The notes: a model not told the origin generated them from the sequence alone. A stretch of DNA of 64,000 nucleotides from Paraburkholderia sp. ZP32-5 (GCF_021390495.1 NZ_JAJEJP010000002.1:124001-188000); one strand, 5' to 3'; shown: positions 8,202-18,068, numbered from the stretch's first letter. Program-made: numbers and translations.

Positions 8202-9068
8202 GTGATCGATGTCAAACCGCTACGCTACTTCGTTACGCTGGCCGAGACGCGTCATTTTGGCCGGGCGGCGGCGCGGCTGAATCTGTCGCAGCCGCCGTTG
8301 AGCCGGCAGCTCGCGGCGCTGGAGGCGAGCCTTGGCGTGACGCTGATCGAGCGCAGTCCGCGCAGCGTCACGCTGACCTCGGCCGGCGAACGCTTTTACG
8401 CGGATGCGAAGGCAATCCTCGCGGCGGTCGAGCAGGCGGTGAGCAACGCGCGGGCCGCCGCGCACGGCGAGGCGGGCAAGCTCGCGATCGGCTTCACGAT
8501 GTGCTCGGCGTATAGCGTCGTGCCCGGCTACGCGCGAACTTTCGGCGTCGCGTATCCGGAGGTCGAATTGAAACTGCGCGAGGTCGTATCGAACGATTTG
8601 ACCGAACAACTGCTCGCCGGGCACATCGACGCGGCGATCATGTTTCCGGCCGTGACCGACAAGGCACTCGCGACGCGCACGGTGCTGAGCGAGCCGCTGT
8701 GTGTCGCGCTGTCGCGCAGCCATCCGCGCGCGCGGGCGCGGCGGCTGAAAATCGCACAACTGGCCGGCGAGCCGTTCGTGCTCGCGTCGGAGGATGTTGC
8801 GCCGAGCCTGCGCGCAACGATCCTCGAGCATTGCCGCGGGGGCGGCTTCGAGCCCGATATCCGTTTCGAGGTGCAATTGCAGCAGACGGTGCTGAGTCTC
8901 GTCGACGAGGGCGTGGGTGTCGCGCTGGTGCCGTCGTCGATGCGCAAGGCGCAGCTTGCGGGCGTGGTGTTCCGGCCGTTGGTGGATGCACCGCTGATCG
9001 AGCAGGTGCTGGCGTGGTCGCCGGCGAACCGGAACCCTTGTTTGAAGAGGTTTTTGGAGTTGGCGTGA
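8202..9068 (+). CDS. LysR family transcriptional regulator
   Basis: A 288-residue LysR-type regulator. The winged helix-turn-helix covers about residues 1-65 (LRYFVTLAETRHFGRAAARLNLSQPPLSRQLAALE). The effector-binding domain follows, opening with GKLAIGFTMCSAYSVVPG. The signature places it in the BenM/CatM-like half of LysRs that sense aromatic or organic acids. GTG at 8202 follows GGAGG at 8193-8197; a TTG at 8184 is less likely. It probably regulates the divergent AEC carrier. Confidence 0.88.
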   Translation: MIDVKPLRYFVTLAETRHFGRAAARLNLSQPPLSRQLAALEASLGVTLIERSPRSVTLTSAGERFYADAKAILAAVEQAVSNARAAAHGEAGKLAIGFTMCSAYSVVPGYARTFGVAYPEVELKLREVVSNDLTEQLLAGHIDAAIMFPAVTDKALATRTVLSEPLCVALSRSHPRARARRLKIAQLAGEPFVLASEDVAPSLRATILEHCRGGGFEPDIRFEVQLQQTVLSLVDEGVGVALVPSSMRKAQLAGVVFRPLVDAPLIEQVLAWSPANRNPCLKRFLELA

Positions 9069-9098
9069 GGGGCGCCGAGGAATTGCGCGGCGGAACCA

Positions 9099-9761
9099 TC
9101 AGAGGCTGACGGTCGAACTCGCGACCACCGCATCGTCATCCGGATAACGCCGCGCGTCCCGCTTGATGCGTCGGCGGATCCAGAACGTCCATAGCGTGAG
9201 CGCCGCATACACGCCGTAGCGCAGCAGCGTCGACGCAAGCACCGCACGGCGATCGTCCGGCCAGTACCAGACGATCGCGCAACGCAGGATATTCTCGGCG
9301 ATCATGCCGACGCCCCATACGAGCGTCATCAGCCGGATATACGCGGCGAGCGTCGGGCGTTCACGCCAATGCCGCTCGAAACTCTCGGCGCTGCGATGAT
9401 CTTCGCGCGACATCGTCGAGCGTGCCAGATAGAACACCCATGGCTTGCGCAATGCGAGCGACGCGAGGAACGAGATGCCGATCAGGCCCGACACCATCGG
9501 ATCTTCGAGCGATTGCAAGCGCGTGCTGGCGCCGATGGACCGAGCCCCGAGCGAAAGCACGATACCCGTGAGCACGAGCGCGCTGAGCGCGTCGAAATGG
9601 CGATAGTGGAACAGGTCCCAACTCATCCACGCGATCAGCGGCAGCGCCGACGCGGCGAGCGCGCCGGACTGCCCCCAGTGCGGAAACGCGAGCCGGTAGA
9701 CGAGCCACGGCAGCGCGACGTTGATGAGCAATGCGCTGAGGTAGCGCAGACGGGATTTCAT
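9099..9761 (-). CDS. VC0807-family integral membrane protein
   Basis: A 220-residue multi-helix membrane protein resembling the VC0807 family (septation-protein-A-like fold). It starts MKSRLRYLSALLINVALPWL, with helices near residues 10-30, 45-60, 65-85, 95-125, 155-175 and 185-205, and an RKPWVFYLAR segment typical of the family. ATG at 9761 is preferred because upstream codons encode an arginine-rich non-membrane extension. Function unknown. It is convergent with the LysR gene, 30 bases apart. Confidence 0.72.
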   Translation of the reverse strand: MKSRLRYLSALLINVALPWLVYRLAFPHWGQSGALAASALPLIAWMSWDLFHYRHFDALSALVLTGIVLSLGARSIGASTRLQSLEDPMVSGLIGISFLASLALRKPWVFYLARSTMSREDHRSAESFERHWRERPTLAAYIRLMTLVWGVGMIAENILRCAIVWYWPDDRRAVLASTLLRYGVYAALTLWTFWIRRRIKRDARRYPDDDAVVASSTVSL

Positions 9762-10037
9762 CGGCTGGGCGGTGGCGAACGTGGCAATCGGATTGGCGTC
9801 GCGCGGGCCGTTGCCGGTACGTATGCCGGGCCAGGGTGCTCGCGCGACGTCACTGCGCAGTGTAGGGCGAAGCGGTATTCGCATCCCGCGGTTGGCGGCG
9901 CATGGCGAGTTGCTGGCGGGATTGCACGCTTCCCGGGCGTGGGCTGTTCCGAGCTGCTTTGACTTCAGGGCAAGCGCGCCGCGTGTGGACGTATCGACGG
10001 CGCGCCTTTTGAAGCAAGCGCGAAGAGCGCGCGCTTT

Positions 10038-10763
10038 TTACGCCGCCGCTCTGCGCCGCGCGATCAGGTCCGCGAGCTTTGCCACCTGCTGCCCTTGCGC
10101 ATCGAAATTGCCTGCATCGAGCCATTGCGTATAGCACTCACGCAGCGCCGGCCATTCGCCATCGAGGATCGAGAACCACGCGGTATCGCGATTGCGCTCG
10201 CGATACACGATCGCCTGGCGGAAGATTCCCTCGAACGTGAAGCCATAACGCGCGGCCGCGTCGCGCGACGGCTCGTTCAGCGAATCGCATTTCCATTCGA
10301 AGCGTCGATAGCCGAGTGCGTCGAATACCTCGCTCATCAGCAGAAACATCGCATCGGTCGCGATGCGCGTGCGCTTCAGACGCGGCGAATAGGTGACGTG
10401 GCCGACTTCGATCACACCGTTCGCCGGATCGATCCGCATCAGCGCGAGCGTGCCGACCGGCTTGCCGGTCGCGAGGTCGATCACCGCGTAGTGCAGCGGA
10501 TCCTTCGACGCGGCCATGCGCGTCAAATGCTCGCGATACGCGCTCAGACTGTCGAACGGGCCGACCGCGAGATAGGTCCAGTCGCGGCCGTCGGTGGCCG
10601 AGCTATACGCGTCGAACAGGTCCGCCGCGTGGCGCTCGACATCGACCGGCTCGATCCGGCAATAGCGGCCCGTCAGCGGCTCGCGGCCCGGTGTCCTGGC
10701 GCCATGCCAGCCGGGCACGGCGATGCCGATCGGCTGGCCATACGTGTTACGTCTTTGTTCCAT
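10038..10763 (-). CDS. GNAT family N-acetyltransferase (RimJ/RimL type)
   Basis: A 241-residue acetyltransferase. Visible motifs are the opening LTGRYCRIEPVDVERHAADL, the central KPVGTLALMRIDPANGVIEVGHVTYSP strands, RTRIATDAMFLL for acetyl-CoA binding, and RFEWKCDSLNEPSRDAAARYGF, where RimL-type enzymes have their conserved Asn-x-x-S/A...GF. It is larger than the usual ~180 residues because of an N-terminal lead-in. It transfers acetyl to an amine of a protein or small molecule. Divergent from the MocR regulator, which suggests that MocR regulates it. Confidence 0.87.
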   Translation of the reverse strand: MEQRRNTYGQPIGIAVPGWHGARTPGREPLTGRYCRIEPVDVERHAADLFDAYSSATDGRDWTYLAVGPFDSLSAYREHLTRMAASKDPLHYAVIDLATGKPVGTLALMRIDPANGVIEVGHVTYSPRLKRTRIATDAMFLLMSEVFDALGYRRFEWKCDSLNEPSRDAAARYGFTFEGIFRQAIVYRERNRDTAWFSILDGEWPALRECYTQWLDAGNFDAQGQQVAKLADLIARRRAAA

Positions 10764-10886
10764 GTCTGTTCCCCAGTCTGGTACGCGCGAGCGCGGGCGG
10801 TTGATACAGGTCGATGCCGAAACGATACGGCAAACGTGGTATGTTCAAAAGATCCACGACACGGCTGATCGATAGGTCCAGCAAAC

Positions 10887-12395
10887 ATGATCGAGATCAT
10901 CGGGGCGCTTATCCATGCGGACGACGCCACCGCCGCGAACGGTGCCACCAACGGCGCCGCGCGGCCCGCGCCGCTGCAAAAGCAGCTGATCGAACGTCTG
11001 CAGCAGGCGATTCTCGCGGGCCGCTTGCCGGCGGGGTCGCTGCTGCCGTCGTCGCGGTTGCTCGGGGCGGAGATGGGCGTATCGCGCAACACGGTCGTGA
11101 TCGCCTACGAGCATCTGGCCGCGGTCGGCTATGTGATCGCCGATCGTCAGGGCACGCGCGTGAGTCCGCTATCGAGCCCCGCCGCGCGCGGCGAGCCGAT
11201 GGCGCTGGGCGCCGCGGCGGAAGTCGCGTATGCGGCGCGCGTCGGCCAGTTCGCGGCGCCACAGAACCCCGTCGACAACGGCTATGCGCTGACGCCCGGC
11301 ACGCCCGCGCTCGACCGCTTTCCGCTCGCCGCATGGCGGCGCGCGCTCGAACGGGCGATGGAGCGTGCGTGGCCGCAGGCACTCGGCTACGGTACGCCGG
11401 CCGGCGAGCCGGCGCTGCGCGACGCGATCGCCGCGCATCTGCGGATGGCGCGCGGCGTGCGCTGCGACGGCTCGCAGGTGGTGATCACCGAGGGCGCGCA
11501 GGAGGCGCTGAACCTGTGCGTGCGTCTGTTCACGAATCCCGGCGATATCGCGTGGGTCGAGGACCCCGGCTATCGCGGCGCGAAGGCCGCGTTCAATGCG
11601 GGCGATCTGCATACGCTGGCGATGCCGGTCGACGCCGAGGGCATCGCCGCGCCGGACGATGCGTGGCGCACCCATCCGCCGAGGCTGATTTACACGTCGC
11701 CCGCGCATCAGTATCCGACCGGCGCGGTCTTGTCGGTCGCGCGGCGGCTCGCGCTGATTGCGCAGGCCCGGCGCGGCGGCGCGTGGCTGATCGAAGACGA
11801 TTACGACGGCGAGGTTCGTCATACCGGCGAGCCGATTGCGAGCATGCAGGGTCTCGTCGACGACGCGCCGGTGCTGTACGTCGGCTCGTTCAGCAAGACG
11901 ATGTTTCCGGCGCTGCGCATCGGCTTCGTGGTGCTGCCGCGCCCGATCGCCGCGCGTGCCGCTGTTGCACTGCAAGAAATGCTGCGCGGCGGGCATCGAC
12001 TGGAGCAACTGGCGCTTGCGCATTTCATCGACAGCGGCGAGTTCGGGCGGCATCTCGGGCGCATGCGGCGGCTGTACCGCGAGCGCCAGCAGGCGCTGCG
12101 CGATGCGCTGGCGCGGCATTTTCCGGCGGCGCGGATTCTCGGCGGCGATTGCGGCATGCATTTGACGCTGCTGTTGCCGTCGACGCTCGATGACCGCACG
12201 CTGGCCGAGCGCGCGCAGGCGCGAAGGCTCAACCCGCGGGCGCTGTCGGGGTTCGCGCTGGCCGCGTCGGAAGCGACGAATGGTCTCGTGATCGGCTATG
12301 GCAATACGGCTGCGGAGCGGTTGGCGCCGGCGGTCAAGGTGCTGGCGGAGTTGGCGCGTGAGCAAGACCCCACGGCTGCCGCGCCTCGCGTGTAA
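10887..12395 (+). CDS. MocR-type (GntR helix-turn-helix + aminotransferase) regulator
   Basis: 502 residues. An N-terminal GntR winged helix (about 25-100: LQKQLIERLQQAILAGRLPAGSLLPSSR, GVSRNTVVIAYEHL) is linked to a fold-type I PLP aminotransferase domain (about 120-495). The PLP Schiff-base lysine is in VGSFSKTMFPALRIGF, and YTSPAHQYPTG and DDYDGEVRH are typical active-site blocks. Members such as PdxR, GabR and TauR sense PLP or amine-PLP adducts. The 123-base divergent spacer with the GNAT gene is the probable operator region. Confidence 0.9.
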   Translation: MIEIIGALIHADDATAANGATNGAARPAPLQKQLIERLQQAILAGRLPAGSLLPSSRLLGAEMGVSRNTVVIAYEHLAAVGYVIADRQGTRVSPLSSPAARGEPMALGAAAEVAYAARVGQFAAPQNPVDNGYALTPGTPALDRFPLAAWRRALERAMERAWPQALGYGTPAGEPALRDAIAAHLRMARGVRCDGSQVVITEGAQEALNLCVRLFTNPGDIAWVEDPGYRGAKAAFNAGDLHTLAMPVDAEGIAAPDDAWRTHPPRLIYTSPAHQYPTGAVLSVARRLALIAQARRGGAWLIEDDYDGEVRHTGEPIASMQGLVDDAPVLYVGSFSKTMFPALRIGFVVLPRPIAARAAVALQEMLRGGHRLEQLALAHFIDSGEFGRHLGRMRRLYRERQQALRDALARHFPAARILGGDCGMHLTLLLPSTLDDRTLAERAQARRLNPRALSGFALAASEATNGLVIGYGNTAAERLAPAVKVLAELAREQDPTAAAPRV

Positions 12396-12617
12396 GTTTT
12401 ACGTTTGTCCGCGCGGCCCATGTCGCGCTATCGTGTCGTCTATGCGCGGCGATTCGACAGGACCGATTCACGATTTCGCCAGCATGTGCCGCCATTGCAC
12501 GGCTTGCCGCCCGGCGTGATCGCCCGGCAGACGGTGCGCTCGCCGCGGTTCCGGCAATGGGCACGAACAATGCCTTGAATGTGGTTATCGATGACGATCT
12601 ATCCGACCGGAGACGAC

Positions 12618-12950
12618 ATGAAGGAAATCGAACCGACCCCGTGGTTTGACCTGGCCACGCATACGCCCGTCCGCGAAGGCTGGTACGAAGTGCAATTGAC
12701 GAGCGGGGACACGGCGTTCGCAAAGTTTGGCGACGGCGTCTGGACCGAAAAGCCGTTGCTCGTATTCACGCACTGGCGCGGACTGTCCGCCGATCCGTCG
12801 AAAGCCGGCGAGGGCGCGGTCGAATCGGTCAACGCCGAAGCTACCGCGGCGCAAGGCGTGCGCGCCGCATGGAACGCGTTCTTCCCGGGGCTCGGCGAAG
12901 AACAGCACAAGCCGCTCGATGCGTTGCCGAACGGCAAAGCGCCACACTGA
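12618..12950 (+). CDS. Small conserved hypothetical protein
   Basis: A 110-residue soluble acidic protein. The N-terminal half has a beta-rich, Trp-containing pattern (TPWFDLATHTPVREGWYEVQ, GVWTEKPLLVFTHWRGL) that recalls small beta-sheet domains such as DUF551, but the match is not firm. ATG at 12618 follows GGAGACGAC; an upstream in-frame ATG at 12591 lacks a ribosome site. No membrane segment or signal peptide. Function unknown. Confidence 0.65.
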   Translation: MKEIEPTPWFDLATHTPVREGWYEVQLTSGDTAFAKFGDGVWTEKPLLVFTHWRGLSADPSKAGEGAVESVNAEATAAQGVRAAWNAFFPGLGEEQHKPLDALPNGKAPH

Positions 12951-13082
12951 GGTCTGTCAGGGCGGCGGCTTGCGGGCCGCCGCCGCATCGTCGCTTCGTT
13001 TCAGTTCGCCGTACTTCGCCGCGCCCCTTCGACTGGCGCCGCTACAATCTGCGTCATCTCTTCCGGCGCAAACCCGCAAACA

Positions 13083-13667
13083 ATGAACCCCACTCGCGAA
13101 CCCGTGGAACTGCCGCGCGCGACGCAGCTGCTCAATCATGGCCCCGTCACGATCGTCACCAGCGCGCATGGCGGCCGCTCGAACGTGATGGCCGCATCGT
13201 GGGCGATGCCGCTCGATTTCAATCCGCCGAAGGTGGTGGTCGTCGTCGATAGCCGGACGTTGACGCGTCGCCTGATCGAAGCGAGTGGCGTGTTCGGCCT
13301 GCAATTGCCGAGCCGTGGTTTCGCCGCGCAGACACTCGCGGTCGGCACGCATGCAGGCACCGAACTCGACAAGTTCTCCGCGTTCGATCTCGATACGTTC
13401 CCCGCGCAAAAAATCGACGTACCGATGCTCGCCGGTTGCATCACGTGGATGGAGTGCAAAGTGATTCCCGATGACAGCCAACGGCACGATCTGATCATCG
13501 GCGAAGTGGTTGCCGCGTACGCGGATAGCCGCGTTTATTCGCACAACCGCTGGCATTTCGGTGACGACCCGAATCTGCGCACCTGCCACTATGTGGCGGG
13601 CGGAACGTTCTTCGCGACGGGCGACGCGTTCGAGATCGCGCCGGCGAGTGCGTCGTCGGTGGAGTGA
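13083..13667 (+). CDS. Flavin reductase family protein
   Basis: A 194-residue FMN-binding split-barrel protein of the flavin-reductase-like/DIM6 family. The N-terminal TQLLNHGPVTIVTSAHGGRSNVMAASWAMPL carries the FMN-phosphate-binding strand-turn, and GCITWMECKVI...HDLIIGEVVAAYAD is the conserved C-terminal sheet. Such proteins reduce FMN with NAD(P)H or supply reduced flavin to monooxygenases. No partner oxygenase is adjacent, so the role is general. Confidence 0.85.
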   Translation: MNPTREPVELPRATQLLNHGPVTIVTSAHGGRSNVMAASWAMPLDFNPPKVVVVVDSRTLTRRLIEASGVFGLQLPSRGFAAQTLAVGTHAGTELDKFSAFDLDTFPAQKIDVPMLAGCITWMECKVIPDDSQRHDLIIGEVVAAYADSRVYSHNRWHFGDDPNLRTCHYVAGGTFFATGDAFEIAPASASSVE

Positions 13668-13696
13668 CGGGCGACGTTGCTTGAGCCGCCGGTCCG

Positions 13697-14026
13697 CTAT
13701 TTGGCGCGAAGAAATCTTCCCGCTTTCTGTTCGAGCAGCGCGACGAGTTCGGGCTGCATGAATGCGTAGTTGTCGGGGATGTCGAGGCAGACAACCTTCT
13801 TGCCATTCAGATACGCGCGGAATTTCGCCGACAGCCGCGCGCGATGCGCTTTTTCCATCACGAAGACGATATCGGCCCAACGCAACTGCTCGGCCGTGAG
13901 CGCTACGTCGGCATCCGCGCCGAGACCGGCCGAATCGGTGGCGACGCCGGGCCAACTGGCGAATACCTGTTCAGCCGTAGGACTGCGCAGGCGATTCTTG
14001 CCGCAGATAAACAATGCGCGTATCAC
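13697..14026 (-). CDS. Low-molecular-weight protein tyrosine phosphatase-like protein
   Basis: About 109 residues. The N-terminal ALFICGKNRLRSPTAE matches the C-x5-R phosphate loop of LMW phosphatases in a shortened family form (Cys, Asn, Arg, Ser all present). ADIVFVMEKAHR and CLDIPDNY follow; the latter replaces the usual DPDxY acid motif, leaving Asp available. GTG at 14026 begins the first strand; TTG at 14050 is an alternative. It may remove phosphate from proteins or act on small phosphoesters. The divergent acid loop makes activity uncertain. Confidence 0.78.
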   Translation of the reverse strand: MIRALFICGKNRLRSPTAEQVFASWPGVATDSAGLGADADVALTAEQLRWADIVFVMEKAHRARLSAKFRAYLNGKKVVCLDIPDNYAFMQPELVALLEQKAGRFLRAK

Positions 14027-14071
14027 GATAGGTGCGTAGTGCGATATCAATAGCGACGCTGCTTGAGCCGC

Positions 14072-14605
14072 TTATGCACTTCCTTCGCCTTCGGCAAATG
14101 ATTTGAGCGCATCGCCGGCGAGACGATAGCGCACCCATTCGCTCTGCGGATTCGCGCCGATCGACTTGTAGAAGCCGATGGCCGGTTCGTTCCAGTCGAG
14201 CACGCTCCATTCGAAGCGGCCGCAGCCTGTTTCGCAGGCGATTTGCGCGAGATGGCGCAGCATCTGTTTGCCGGCGCCGCTGCCGCGCGAGGCGGGCGAC
14301 ACATACAGATCTTCCAGATAAAGCCCCTGTTTGCCGAGCCACGTCGAATACGAAAAGAAATAGACGCAAAAGCCGACGGGCTCGCCATCGATTTCGCAGA
14401 TCAGCGCTTTTGCCGGAACACCCGCGGAAAACAGGCTCTTTTCGATATCTGCGACGGTGGCGACGACTTCGTGCTCGGCTTTCTCGTACACCGCGAGTTC
14501 GGTGATGAAGCGAAGGATCAGCGCGGCGTCGGAGGAGGTGGCGGGGCGGATGTGGATGGTCAAGGTTGGATGCTCGGTGAGTTGAGTGGCACGGCGGCGG
14601 AACAC
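14072..14605 (-). CDS. GNAT family N-acetyltransferase
   Basis: A 177-residue acetyltransferase of the SAT-like/diamine acetyltransferase group. It has IRPATSSDAALILRFITELAVYEKAEHEV at the N-terminus (a common opening of this group), YLEDLYVSPASRGSGAGKQMLRHLAQIA as the acetyl-CoA binding motif A, and WSVLDWNEPAIGFYKSIGA as motif B. Listed from GTG 14605; a TTG at 14563 would start closer to the domain and cannot be excluded. The phosphatase-like gene follows 45 bases downstream, possibly in the same transcript. Confidence 0.88.
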   Translation of the reverse strand: MFRRRATQLTEHPTLTIHIRPATSSDAALILRFITELAVYEKAEHEVVATVADIEKSLFSAGVPAKALICEIDGEPVGFCVYFFSYSTWLGKQGLYLEDLYVSPASRGSGAGKQMLRHLAQIACETGCGRFEWSVLDWNEPAIGFYKSIGANPQSEWVRYRLAGDALKSFAEGEGSA

Positions 14606-14699
14606 GGCGCCATCATAGCCGCTTTTGTTGCCGGGCTCGCGCGTGCCGGGCGCTTCATCCGATGCTTGCGGAGAAGCGCATTCTCAACGCACTAACGCA

Positions 14700-17627
14700 C
14701 TAACCGATTTCAGCCGCTTCGACGTAACGCTCGATATCGATCTCGTCGATCTGCTCGCTGCTCATGAATCGATCCGCGTAGTCGCGGTACACACCGGAAG
14801 TCAGAAACAGATCGAACAACTCCGGATCGATATGGCCGCCGCGTTTCATCCGCCACATGATCTCCATCGATTCGGAGAGCGTCTTGGCTTTCTTGTACGG
14901 ACGATCGGCCGCCGTCAGTGCCTCGAAGATATCCGCGATCGCCATCATCCTGGCGAGCGGGCTCATCTGATCGCGCGTCAGACGCTTCGGATAGCCTTTG
15001 CCGTCCATTCGCTCGTGATGGCCACCGGCAATTTCCGGTACCTGCCGCAAGTGTTTCGGAAACGGCAGTTGCGACAGCATGATCAACGTCTGAATGATGT
15101 GCTCGTTGATCTTGAAGCGCTCTTCCTCGCACAACGTGCCGCGCTCGACGCACAGGTTGTGAAGTTCGCCGCGGTGATACAGCAACTCGGGGACCGTCAT
15201 TCTGAATCCCCACGGATTGTCCGCGGCAATTCGCTCGCGTTCGTCGCGCTCGATGCGATGCTCGGGTTTGTCGGCAAGCAATGACTCGCGCACCGGCAGC
15301 GGCTCGGCGACGGTGCCATCCTTGCGCAGGCTCTCCTCCGCCGAGATGCCGATGCGATCATCGAGCGTGCGCTCCCACGTGCGCGCGCCGATCTGCTTCA
15401 GGCGCTCGATATACGCGGGGTTCATCGATTCGCCACCGATGTTGCAGGTTGCCACGAACGCGAATTCGTCATCGAGTTGCGCAAGTTCGAGATCGCGGCG
15501 CGCCTGTGCGGTGGCGGTGTCTTCTCCAGCCGCGATCGCTTTCAGGCAGGCAATTTCCGCATCGCGTTTCAGCACCTCGAAGCGCGTGCGGATTTCGTGG
15601 ATGCGGTTATAGATCGTCTCGAGCTTGGTTGCCTTGTCGACCACATACTCCGGCGTCGTGACCTTGCCGCAATCATGCAGCCAGGCCGCGACATGCAGCG
15701 CTTCCCATTCCTGCTCATTCAGTTTGAACTCGCGATAAGGGCCCGTGGTGGTATCGCAGGCCGCCTTCGCGAGCAGTTTGGTCAGCTCCGGTACGCGGGC
15801 GCAATGGCCGCCCGTATAAGGGCTCTTTGCATCGATGGCCCCAGCGGTCAACTGGATAAAGGCCTCAAACAGATCGCGTTGCGCCTTGATCAGTTCGCGG
15901 GATTCAAGCACACCCGCGGCGAGGCCGGCGGCGGTCCTGACGAACGACAATTGGGCACTCTCCATCGGCGTTGAGCGCAGGAACAGAAAAACGCCCACTG
16001 GGTGGCGTTGCCGATTCAGCAGCGGGACGGCGGCGGCATGGCAGCCGCCGTCGCCGGCAAGCGCGGTCAGCTTCGCGCCGGCCACTTCGTCGCGAGTCAG
16101 ATAAGCCGTGTGTGGCGCGCCGTTGCGAATCGCTTCGCGGATGACGGACAACGTGCCGTCGAGCGTGGTCTGCTGCAGCTGTACTTCGCCATTCATGCTC
16201 CGTGCGTTCCATACCGACGCCGGTTCGAGCGTCGCTTCGTCGACGAGGTATAGCACGCCCGAGTCGGCGTCGGCCGCGCTCATCGTCTCGGTCAGCAGCA
16301 TCGGCATAAGCCGGTCGATGCGAGGTTCCTTCGCGACGTTCTCGATGATATGCAGGAATCGCCGGATCGTCCGCCTCATGCTGTTCATCGTGGTGCCGAG
16401 CTCGTTGACTTCGGTGATTCGCGAGGCAATCTCGAACTCCTGCGTGAATTCGAAATGCCGAATCGCCTCCGCTGCGCGTGTGAGAGATTGCAGCGGACTG
16501 GTAATGCGACGAGCGCCGAGCCAGATCACCGGAATCGCCAACAGAACGATCAGCAGAGTAATGCTAAGGCTTATCGAACGCAGCCGATCGGCGCCATGCA
16601 GCAGATCGCTTTTACGTATCGCGTACACCAGAAAGAGCGGATCGTGATCGCCCAACGGTAATCTGCCGATCGACGCGTACCACTCGTGACCGTCGAGCGT
16701 AATGGTTTCATGTATCTCTCGCGTGGTGTCGGATGCGGGGATGTCCATCGCGAGCCGCGCGAGCAATGGTTCGCCGAACTCGCGCGCGAGCCGCAGGCGC
16801 GGCTTCTGATCGGGGCCCATCGTGGTCAGACTGGCGGCGGGCATCGTGCCGTCGGCGATAACTTCACCGCCGCGGTTCATCAGCGCAAGCGTGGCGCCGT
16901 GTGGTTTCGGCACGTTTGAAAGCGCCTGCCCCAGTGTGTCCAGCGTGATGTCGCCGCCGATCACGACGCCCGGCACTCCGCTGGCGACGGCCAATGACGT
17001 ACCCACCTTGTGATTCGAGAAGAACACATAAGGTTGTGTGCGAATCAACTTCCCGGTTCTGTTGGCCGAGCGGTACCAGTCGCGCGTGCGCGGATCGAAT
17101 TCCGCCGGATATCCGGGACGATCGATGATCTTCAGAACTTTCAGATCTGCATCGACCAATAGAAAACGTCCCACCGAAGAAGACTCGTGGTGTTCGATGC
17201 TTTGGACGATATAGCGGGCTTCAGGAGGCGCATTCACTAATGCGCGGTCGGCGTCGTCCTGCAACTGCCTCACATAGAAGAAGTCGCCATTCGGATAGCC
17301 GATATAGAGTGCATTCAGCGTCGGCGAAGCGTCGAATGCTTCGCGAACCATACCTATGCGTTCAAGCCGTTGGGGGAGAGAGACAGCTTCCACCAGCACG
17401 CTCTGGCCGAGAAGTTTGACCGCCATCTCCGCGGGCGAAAGCAGTTTGCGCACTTCATCGTGCATTTGCAGACCCATGCGCTGCGTCGTGTCCGATGCGG
17501 CAGCTTCGAGCATGTTCCTTGCAAGCGAATGGACGATACTGCTGATCAATATGCCGACCGCAAGAATGAGCAACACAAACAGCGCGGAGACATGAACGTG
17601 GAGCGGAAAATTTTTGCGCGCTTTCAT
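14700..17627 (-). CDS. Membrane sensor with dCache, HAMP, GAF and HD-GYP domains
   Basis: 975 residues. Membrane helices at about 12-35 and 350-371 flank a periplasmic dCache-like domain (about 40-335; FDPRTRDWYRSA at 177-188). A HAMP follows at 371-425 and a GAF at about 435-580. The HD-GYP domain has H608, HD at 651-652 in HDCGK, and HH plus GYP in HHERMDGKGYP (870-880). It should hydrolyse c-di-GMP in response to a periplasmic ligand. About 155 residues, charged and helical (about 670-825), lie between the HD and GYP blocks, longer than usual. ATG 17627 opens the first helix. Confidence 0.88.
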   Translation of the reverse strand: MKARKNFPLHVHVSALFVLLILAVGILISSIVHSLARNMLEAAASDTTQRMGLQMHDEVRKLLSPAEMAVKLLGQSVLVEAVSLPQRLERIGMVREAFDASPTLNALYIGYPNGDFFYVRQLQDDADRALVNAPPEARYIVQSIEHHESSSVGRFLLVDADLKVLKIIDRPGYPAEFDPRTRDWYRSANRTGKLIRTQPYVFFSNHKVGTSLAVASGVPGVVIGGDITLDTLGQALSNVPKPHGATLALMNRGGEVIADGTMPAASLTTMGPDQKPRLRLAREFGEPLLARLAMDIPASDTTREIHETITLDGHEWYASIGRLPLGDHDPLFLVYAIRKSDLLHGADRLRSISLSITLLIVLLAIPVIWLGARRITSPLQSLTRAAEAIRHFEFTQEFEIASRITEVNELGTTMNSMRRTIRRFLHIIENVAKEPRIDRLMPMLLTETMSAADADSGVLYLVDEATLEPASVWNARSMNGEVQLQQTTLDGTLSVIREAIRNGAPHTAYLTRDEVAGAKLTALAGDGGCHAAAVPLLNRQRHPVGVFLFLRSTPMESAQLSFVRTAAGLAAGVLESRELIKAQRDLFEAFIQLTAGAIDAKSPYTGGHCARVPELTKLLAKAACDTTTGPYREFKLNEQEWEALHVAAWLHDCGKVTTPEYVVDKATKLETIYNRIHEIRTRFEVLKRDAEIACLKAIAAGEDTATAQARRDLELAQLDDEFAFVATCNIGGESMNPAYIERLKQIGARTWERTLDDRIGISAEESLRKDGTVAEPLPVRESLLADKPEHRIERDERERIAADNPWGFRMTVPELLYHRGELHNLCVERGTLCEEERFKINEHIIQTLIMLSQLPFPKHLRQVPEIAGGHHERMDGKGYPKRLTRDQMSPLARMMAIADIFEALTAADRPYKKAKTLSESMEIMWRMKRGGHIDPELFDLFLTSGVYRDYADRFMSSEQIDEIDIERYVEAAEIG

Positions 17628-18068
17628 GCAATGCCCATTCCATGACCTCAGCAACAGTTGGATTACATCGGAGGCAACCAGGCGATGCTTTCTCTCGTGG
17701 TCACCAGCAAGATAACTTCGAATCCGGCCTGTCCATAGTACGAAGACGGGCAATTTCAGGCGGTGAGAATTCGCTGATGATAGTTGATCGCCGCGTATCA
17801 CGCTTGCCTGGAAAGTGCATAACGGGAGGCATTACAGGAAGCTGTCGAGACTATTGTTCTGCGTTTCCGTGACCTTTTCATTTCTGCCGGAATAGATCGT
17901 CACTCCGTGCGTTGGGAATAACAACATAGTACGAAGTCATGGCGAGAAACAATAAAACTTGAATAGCAGAATGATGCGGTGATAGCGCGGTTACTTCGCA
18001 ATCGTTTGCTTCTTGCAGGTGGAGTAACGTGATTGACGTACCGGACCAAATTCGTTTACCTTCGATAC
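17628..18068. other. Intergenic region between divergent genes
   Basis: Holds the divergent promoters of the HD-GYP sensor and the attenuated ThrRS gene. It is noticeably more AT-rich around 17900-18010 than its flanks. A possible -35 TTGACG at 18033-18038 lies in front of the leader peptide, but no good -10 is visible. The short open frames here have no family resemblance. Confidence 0.45.

Noticed and set aside
10010..10037. Hairpin-like AAGCGCG ... CGCGCTTTTT as a terminator
   Set aside because: The T-tract would serve rightward transcription, but no rightward gene precedes it; probably chance.
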